Assembly (NCBI RefSeq): GCF_003244315.1
Contig: NZ_QKWH01000001.1
Span: forward strand, 434,001-498,000
From: Xylanimonas oleitrophica
GTDB taxonomy: Bacteria > Actinomycetota > Actinomycetes > Actinomycetales > Cellulomonadaceae
Direction of reading: 5' to 3'
DNA length: 64,000 nt
Positions 59,613 to 64,000 of the stretch are shown here, piece after piece. The notes under the pieces are model-generated. The model was not told the DNA's origin and searched no databases. It was given only the letters and a program-made list of their open reading frames with translations. Each line of letters opens with the position of its first letter. Position 1 is the stretch's first letter. Both the position numbers and the translations under genes were made by a program.

Positions 59613-61237
59613 CAGGCGTTGTCGCCCTCGACGTCGTCGTCCTCGACCGGCGGCTGGATGACCCGGGCGGGGTCGTTGCCGCGCCGGAACGCGTCCACGA
59701 CGGCCTGCCCGACAGAGGCGTAGGGGTCGATCCAGTTGCCGTCGGCGTCGGTCATCTGCTCAACGATCTCGTCGGCGTCCTTCACCCCGAGCGCCTGCAG
59801 CAGGAGCTTCGCGATCACCAGGGGTGGCAGCTTGCCGGTGGCGTCGGCGTCGACGATGGCCTTGACGATGGTCTCGAGCGGCGTCTCGTCGAGACTGGGC
59901 CAGTCGATCTCGATGGTCTGGTCGGTGGCGCCGGCCAGGGTGACGACCTCGCGGCCGGTGAAGTCGTCGCGGCCGATGGCGCCGCGCAGGCCGCCCTGCG
60001 GGGCGCGCACGGCCTCGCGGATGACGTAGGAGAGGATCGCGCGGTGCGCCTCGGTCCACACGGTCTGCCGCTGCCGCATGGCGAGCTTCGTGGGCAGGTT
60101 GAGTGTCTCCGCCACGGCGCGGGCGCCGGTCTGGCCGGGGTCGGACATGAGGGTCGTGACAGGCACGTCCAGGGCGGCGCCGACCATCGCGGCCAGCGGG
60201 CGCCCGGACTCGGAGTCGATGGTGGCGCCGGTCTTCGGGATGGCTTCGAGGGTGACGTCGGCGGGAAGCACGGCGGTGCTGCCGACGTTGTTCTCGTTCC
60301 CGGCAGGCGCCTCGCCCTGGGGGCGGCGGGCCAGTGCCTGACGCATCCCGGCGGCGCGCGAGGAGTTCTTCGCGCTGGCCTTCCACGCGAACTGGCTCAG
60401 GGCCTTGACCAGCAGCGCCCAGTCGGACAGGAAGTCCTTGTAGGCGCGCGCCCACGGCAGGGCGGCGTAGGCGTCCCCGACGCCGAACTTCGCCCCGTCG
60501 AGGGCGTTGACCTTGACGTGGTAGATAGGGGCGTCCCAGCGGACCTCGACGCCGCCGATGGCCTTCGGGCGGGTGCGGGGCCGGTACGTCAGCGCCGGGT
60601 AGTACGCCTTCTCCTGGACGGTCTCGAACCCGGTGCCGTCGGCCTTGAGGACCTGCGACGTCCACGACCGCAGGTAGTACCAGGGGTCGTCCTTGTCGTC
60701 GGGGTTCGTGATGACGTCGTCGATCTCGTCGAACGCGATGGACCGGACCTGCACGAACCCGGTGCGGGGGTTGGTGAAGCAGGCCAGGAACACGTTCCCG
60801 TCGGTGCCGAGCGCGATCTCGAGCTGCTCGTGTGCCTGGTCGCCGGTCAGGGCCGACCTGTTGCCCGGGTCGTCGAGGAACCGCTGCACGGCGGCGTTGA
60901 CGTCCTCGCCGCCGTCGGCGCCCTTGGCGCGGGCCGCGATCTGCACGCCCTGCCCCCACACGTAGGCCTGCCGCACGGACAGGCCCCGCTTGATGAGCGG
61001 GTTCGCCAGGTACATGACCCGGGACAGGCGGGCGGCGGTGCGCAGCCCCTCGCGGGAGAACTCGGCGGCGCCCTGCGCGTCCAGGCGCCGCCAGCCCTTG
61101 TCCTCCAGGGTGCGCTCCAGGTCGAGGACGGACTCGGTCAGCAGCGCGAGGTTGGCCTCGGCGGCGCGCGCCCGGTCGATGGCCTCGGTGACGACGGCGG
61201 ACTCCTGGAGGCCGAGGGCCTGACGGATGCGTCCCAC
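59612..61237 (-). CDS. Phage portal protein
   Basis: A 541-residue dodecameric portal subunit at the DNA-packaging vertex. LSRVMYLANPLIKRGLSVRQAYVWGQGVQI, DGNVFLACFTNPRTGFVQVRSIAFDEIDDVI and VPVTTLMSDPGQTGARAVAETLNLPTKLAMRQRQ are conserved in actinophage portals. The acidic C-terminus (PPVEDDDVEGDNA) is usual. GTG 61237 has GGGAGG seven bases upstream. It is directly downstream of terminase. Confidence 0.9.
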   Translation of the reverse strand: MGRIRQALGLQESAVVTEAIDRARAAEANLALLTESVLDLERTLEDKGWRRLDAQGAAEFSREGLRTAARLSRVMYLANPLIKRGLSVRQAYVWGQGVQIAARAKGADGGEDVNAAVQRFLDDPGNRSALTGDQAHEQLEIALGTDGNVFLACFTNPRTGFVQVRSIAFDEIDDVITNPDDKDDPWYYLRSWTSQVLKADGTGFETVQEKAYYPALTYRPRTRPKAIGGVEVRWDAPIYHVKVNALDGAKFGVGDAYAALPWARAYKDFLSDWALLVKALSQFAWKASAKNSSRAAGMRQALARRPQGEAPAGNENNVGSTAVLPADVTLEAIPKTGATIDSESGRPLAAMVGAALDVPVTTLMSDPGQTGARAVAETLNLPTKLAMRQRQTVWTEAHRAILSYVIREAVRAPQGGLRGAIGRDDFTGREVVTLAGATDQTIEIDWPSLDETPLETIVKAIVDADATGKLPPLVIAKLLLQALGVKDADEIVEQMTDADGNWIDPYASVGQAVVDAFRRGNDPARVIQPPVEDDDVEGDNA

Positions 61238-61256
61238 GTGACGGCCTCCCTTCGAG

Positions 61257-62777
61257 CTAGTAGCCGCCGAGGTAGGCGTGCGGGTCGTCGTCGATGAGGT
61301 CTTCGGCCGTCACCGTCTCCTCCTCGAGGAGCGGGTACAGCAGGAGCTGGTTCACGGCCTGCGACATGGCGTCGACCTGGTCGTCGTGCGCGCCGGACGG
61401 GAAGGCCTTGGCCTCCTCGACGAAGTCCTCGACCCACGGGGCGAGCGTCGCGTCGGGAAGGACCACGTTCCCGGCGTGCGCGAGGGGGCTGACGGCTGAG
61501 GCTCGGGCGTACTTCGAGCCCTGCGGCTCGACCGGGATCAGGCCGGGCATGGTCGACTGCAGGGCGTTGATGACGGCCGGCCCGTTCGCCTTGTCCTCGA
61601 CGAACTTCGCCACGGCCTGCGGCCACCGGGCCGCGAGCGCCTTGAGGGCCGTCACGGTGTCGTTGAAGTTCATGCGGCGGCGGACCTGGTCGAGCAGGTA
61701 GACGTCGACGCCGATGCGTGCCCAGACCTGGAGCACGACGTAGTCGCTGGTGGGCTTGTCCTTGAAGGTCAGGTCGGCGCTGATGGCCATCTCGTGGCCC
61801 TCGCCGGGCAGCCATCGGGACCCGTCGGCGCGGTCGATCCACAGGGGCTGGTCGTAGCGTGCCCAGTCCTTGGGGAAGAGGTTGCCCTTGTCGGCTGTGG
61901 GGCGGCCCTGGTAGAGCGCGTTCCACACGCGGGGGCCGACCTCGCGGCGGGTGCGTTCCCAGTCCTCGGCGCTGCGTTGGCGGCCGGTCTTCTCGTCGCG
62001 GCGGGCGGACTGCATCCACTCGCCGGGCTGGCGGCCGAGGGGGTCGGTCTCTCCGGCGTCAGGGTCGTAGTCGGCCTGGGCGGGGATGTTGATGACGTGC
62101 CAGCGGTGGCCTTCTTCGGAGGCGATGAGCCTGCCTGCGAGGTCGTCGTGGTGCCAGCGGGTCAGGATGAGGATGACCGGGGCGCCGGGCGCGAGGCGGG
62201 TGCGGCCGACGGAGGTCCAGAATGACCAGGCGCGTTCGCGGTAGGTCTCGGACTCGGCTTGCTCCATGTTGGAGATCGGGTCGTCGATGAAGAGCACGTC
62301 GGCGGGGCGGCCGGTGAGTCCACCCGCGATGCCGACTGAGCGGACGCCGCCGCGGCGGCCGGCGAGCTGCCAGGCGGTGACGGCGCCGTTGTCGGGTGCG
62401 ATGCGCAGGCCGAGGTCGAGGGAGCCGTCGGCGCCGTTGTTCTCGGTGATGAAGCGGCGGATGTCGCGGCCGAACTCTTGGGCGAGGGACTCGGCGTAGG
62501 ACGCGACGACGATGCGGCGGTCGGGGTTGCGGAGCAGGAACCAGAGCGGCCCGGTCTTGGTGACGCGGGTGCTCTTTCCCTCCTGCGGGGGCATGGAGAT
62601 GATGAGCCGGTCGATCTTCCCGGCTTCGACGTCGACGAGGGCTTGGTCGATGACGTCGAGCGCGGGTGTCTGGATCGTGCCGGGGGTGATGGCCTGTGCG
62701 AGGGCGCCGGGTGTCGGGAAGGGGTCGGTCTTGGGCTCGAACGCGCGGGCGGCGTGTTCGAGGAAGTCGAGGGACAC
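61257..62777 (-). CDS. terL: Terminase large subunit
   Basis: A 506-residue packaging motor. The ATPase has Walker A-like MPPQEGKST (about residue 62) and Walker B DVLFIDDPIS (about 150), then the coupling motif ILTRWHHDDLAGRL. The RNase H-like nuclease has Asp in AISADLTFKD (about 330) and HDDQVDAMSQAVN (about 475). AGGAGG sits seven bases before GTG 62777. No small subunit is adjacent on the left or in the 260-bp leader to the right, so it probably lies beyond the hicAB genes or the window edge. Confidence 0.95.
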   Translation of the reverse strand: MSLDFLEHAARAFEPKTDPFPTPGALAQAITPGTIQTPALDVIDQALVDVEAGKIDRLIISMPPQEGKSTRVTKTGPLWFLLRNPDRRIVVASYAESLAQEFGRDIRRFITENNGADGSLDLGLRIAPDNGAVTAWQLAGRRGGVRSVGIAGGLTGRPADVLFIDDPISNMEQAESETYRERAWSFWTSVGRTRLAPGAPVILILTRWHHDDLAGRLIASEEGHRWHVINIPAQADYDPDAGETDPLGRQPGEWMQSARRDEKTGRQRSAEDWERTRREVGPRVWNALYQGRPTADKGNLFPKDWARYDQPLWIDRADGSRWLPGEGHEMAISADLTFKDKPTSDYVVLQVWARIGVDVYLLDQVRRRMNFNDTVTALKALAARWPQAVAKFVEDKANGPAVINALQSTMPGLIPVEPQGSKYARASAVSPLAHAGNVVLPDATLAPWVEDFVEEAKAFPSGAHDDQVDAMSQAVNQLLLYPLLEEETVTAEDLIDDDPHAYLGGY

Positions 62778-62872
62778 GGTGTGCCTCCTCGCCTCCGTCC
62801 GTGTGAGTCCCCAACCACGGCGTCCGGTGGCTGCGGCCGGTGGGCGTCGTTGGGTTGGGGCGTCATGGATGC

Positions 62873-62918
62873 CGAACGCCCCGCCTGTGGGGCCGGTGGC
62901 CTCGGGGCGGGGCGTTCG
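62873..62918 (-). promoter_or_regulatory. Structured leader of the late operon
   Basis: Thirteen-base perfect arms (CGAACGCCCCGCC, 62873-62885, and 62906-62918) enclose a 20-base loop that itself contains a smaller GGCC stem. It lies between the terL promoter and gene, so it is part of the transcript leader: an attenuator, stabiliser or packaging-related structure. The rest of 62,778-63,040 holds no gene. Confidence 0.5.
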
Positions 62919-62966
62919 CGCTATGCGGTTGTGGTGGCCTCTTGTGCAGATCACCTATCAGAGCAC

Positions 62967-62995
62967 ACAGTAGCGTTGGTGATTCGGTGAGGCAA
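62967..62995 (-). promoter_or_regulatory. Promoter for the phage late operon
   Basis: Read leftward: -35 TTGCCT (62995-62990), a 17-bp spacer and -10 TACTGT (62972-62967), about 190 bp before terL. All late genes down to holin follow on the same strand without another obvious promoter. Confidence 0.55.
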
Positions 62996-63027
62996 GGGAC
63001 ACGCCGGAATGTCACCGAACGTTCGGG

Positions 63028-63047
63028 CGGATAGGTGTGCCTATCCG
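63028..63047 (-). terminator. Hairpin at the hicB stop
   Basis: CGGATAGG (63028-63035) pairs with CCTATCCG (63040-63047) around a four-base loop, with the hicB stop (63043-63041) inside the stem. It may partly terminate the hicAB transcript before the late promoter. Confidence 0.45.
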
Positions 63048-63409
63048 ACGAGCTGGGAGACGCGGCCGCGGCTGACGCCGAGCACGACGGCGGTGTCGGT
63101 GACGGACAGGCCGCGCTCACGGAGGCTGGTGGCGACCTCGCGGGCGCGGCGGGCGGCGCGCTGCTGGGCGGCGGCGGCCTCGGCGCTCTCGCGGCGGGCT
63201 GCGGCCACCTCGACCTCGAAGCCGTCGAGGTCGACGTGAAGGTCGATCTCGACGGTCTCGGGGGCGACGTCGAGCATGGTGGCGACGAGGTCGCGGGCCT
63301 GGTCGGGGGCGTCGCGCAGGGTGCGCTCCTGAGTGACGCCGACGCCGTCGACGTCGATGACCCACCACTGACCCTCTCGGGTCGCGGTGGCCTTGTAGGT
63401 CGTGCTCAC
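63041..63409 (-). CDS. hicB: HicB-family antitoxin with C-terminal helix-turn-helix
   Basis: A 122-residue antitoxin. The N-terminal domain has the degenerate RNase H-like HicB fold (YKATATREGQWWVIDVDGVG, LRDAPDQARDLVATMLDV). The C-terminal helix-turn-helix (LSVTDTAVVLGVSRGRVSQLVG) binds the operon promoter. The GTG start overlaps the HicA stop by four bases. Toxin-first order is standard for hicAB. Confidence 0.88.
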   Translation of the reverse strand: MSTTYKATATREGQWWVIDVDGVGVTQERTLRDAPDQARDLVATMLDVAPETVEIDLHVDLDGFEVEVAAARRESAEAAAAQQRAARRAREVATSLRERGLSVTDTAVVLGVSRGRVSQLVG

Positions 63410-63615
63410 TGCAACCACCCCTCTGGGAGACATGCCATCTGCTTCTGGATCGAGCGGACGACGCCTGCGGTGACGTCGCCGTGCCGGGGAAGCGGGGCGG
63501 TGTGCTTTCCGCACGGGCACCCGTAGACGGTGTGGCGGCCGCCCTCTCGGATGACCTTGCACCCGTGGGCGGCGAGTGCGTCCTGCACCTCGCGGCGCTT
63601 CATCGGCTTGACCAT
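63406..63615 (-). CDS. hicA: HicA-family mRNA interferase toxin
   Basis: A 69-residue double-stranded-RNA-binding-fold ribonuclease that cleaves mRNA when free of HicB. REVQDALAAHGCKVIREGGRHTVYGCPCGKHTAPLPRHGDV contains the catalytic histidine in GRHTVY (about residue 28). QKQMACLPEGWLQ closes the fold. ATG 63615 lies six bases from a TAAACT -10 box. A prophage-borne toxin pair may stabilise the element or block other phages. Confidence 0.9.
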   Translation of the reverse strand: MVKPMKRREVQDALAAHGCKVIREGGRHTVYGCPCGKHTAPLPRHGDVTAGVVRSIQKQMACLPEGWLQ

Positions 63616-63621
63616 GACCCT

Positions 63622-63664
63622 AGTTTAGGGGGTCTAGACAGTCAATGTCAAGGGGGGCTAGACA
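63622..63664 (-). promoter_or_regulatory. hicAB promoter with repeated operator half-sites
   Basis: Read leftward: -35 TTGACA (63651-63646), an 18-bp spacer and -10 TAAACT (63627-63622), six bases before the hicA ATG. TGTCTAGNCCCCCT occurs twice (63664-63651 and 63640-63627), one copy before the -35 and one between the boxes, fitting HicB binding with 24-bp periodicity. Confidence 0.7.
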
Positions 63665-63945
63665 GGCCGGGTCGTCGGCCGCGGCGTCAGGTCGATGCCG
63701 ACACCGGCCAACGCCCGCTCCACCCCGGGCGTCATCTGCCCGGCCGCCGCGAGATGCAGCAGGGCCACCAGCGTGTCATCGTCCACGCCACCGCACTGCG
63801 CGATCATCACCGCCTGCTCCAGCCGGTGCAGGTAGTCGCCCGGACCCGTGGTGCACGCGGCCAGGCGGTCGAGCGCGGCCTGCTCGGCGTCCGTGCGTGC
63901 CCGCTGGAGGCCGACGGCGGCGAGCATCCGGTCGAGCGCGCTCAC
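63658..63945 (-). CDS. Small hypothetical phage protein
   Basis: A 95-residue helical protein from GTG 63945 (VSALDRMLAAVGLQRARTDA), with CTTGPGDYLHRLEQAVMIAQ and a Pro/Thr-rich C-terminus (RPTTRPV). No family is recognised. The GTG overlaps the upstream stop by four bases; a GTG at 63954 is an alternative start. Its 3' end overlaps the operator of hicAB by seven bases, so hicAB is not simply its downstream cistron. Confidence 0.65.
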   Translation of the reverse strand: MSALDRMLAAVGLQRARTDAEQAALDRLAACTTGPGDYLHRLEQAVMIAQCGGVDDDTLVALLHLAAAGQMTPGVERALAGVGIDLTPRPTTRPV

Positions 63946-64000
63946 GGCCGCCACGCCTCGTCGTAGTCCGGGTGACTGGCGTAGGGCAGGGCGAGCGCGC
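63942..64000 (-). CDS. C-terminal fragment of a DUF6221-like phage protein (runs off right edge)
   Basis: The last 18 codons read ALALPYASHPDYDEAWRP, the C-terminal signature of the small DUF6221 proteins common in actinophage and plasmid early regions. The body lies beyond 64,000. The stop overlaps the next start by four bases. Confidence 0.55.
   Translation of the reverse strand, partial: ALALPYASHPDYDEAWRP

Noticed and set aside
62778-63040. Terminase small subunit next to terL
   Set aside because: No frame of suitable length and composition; the stretch reads as promoter and structured leader.

Overview
The window is a high-GC chromosome segment from an actinobacterium. Group II truncated haemoglobin, F420-type luciferase-like oxidoreductase, dynamin-like gene pairs, an srsABC-type phenolic-lipid cluster, GntR/YtrA regulation and many GTG or apparently leaderless starts fit the Micrococcales, perhaps Cellulomonadaceae or Promicromonosporaceae. 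That placement is inference. No rRNA is present. Two tRNA genes, Gly(TCC) and Pro(TGG), mark the boundary between chromosome and an incoming element.

Positions 1-37,357 are ordinary chromosome. They hold dihydroxyacetone kinase (dhaKL, left edge); two dynamin-like GTPase pairs flanking ssb and the ribosome factor ettA (2.4-11.9 kb); hotdog thioesterases, topoisomerase IB and a truncated haemoglobin (12-14.9 kb); a PTS IIB protein, an MscS channel and malQ (15-18.8 kb); two large zinc peptidases, PepN (M1) and an M13 enzyme; rpiB with a Nei/Fpg glycosylase; a type III polyketide synthase / ICMT-type methyltransferase / FAD oxidoreductase operon with a divergent UbiA prenyltransferase (26.7-30.4 kb); an Eis-like acetyltransferase, an alkyltransferase-like protein, an LLM oxidoreductase, a GntR pair with a clear operator, and cysK-cysE.

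From tRNA-Pro at 37,568 to the right edge the window is a siphovirus-type prophage that continues past 64,000. Late genes run leftward: hicAB, large terminase, portal, MuF-like protein, protease with a nested scaffold, decoration protein, capsid, connectors, tail tube, frameshifted tail chaperones, tape measure, Dit and other tail proteins, a tail fibre, DUF2746-type protein, M15 endolysin and holin. Next to the tRNA lie four rightward cargo genes driven by two near-identical 91-93 bp promoter modules. No integrase or invertase is inside the window.

Three features deserve most attention. (1) The tail-fibre gene carries two alternative 3' ends facing each other between perfect 40-bp inverted repeats (42,303-42,342 and 43,135-43,174), and inversion would swap the distal domain in frame. 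(2) Between the cargo genes and the lysis genes lies a small transcription unit: a promoter placed so that transcription starts on the first repeat, five degenerate type I-E CRISPR-like repeats at irregular spacing, and a strong terminator, with no cas genes. It could be an RNA anti-CRISPR or a relic array. (3) Two small, codon-biased genes sit on the strand opposite the late operon (51,606-51,797, two membrane helices; 58,407-58,562, zinc ribbon).
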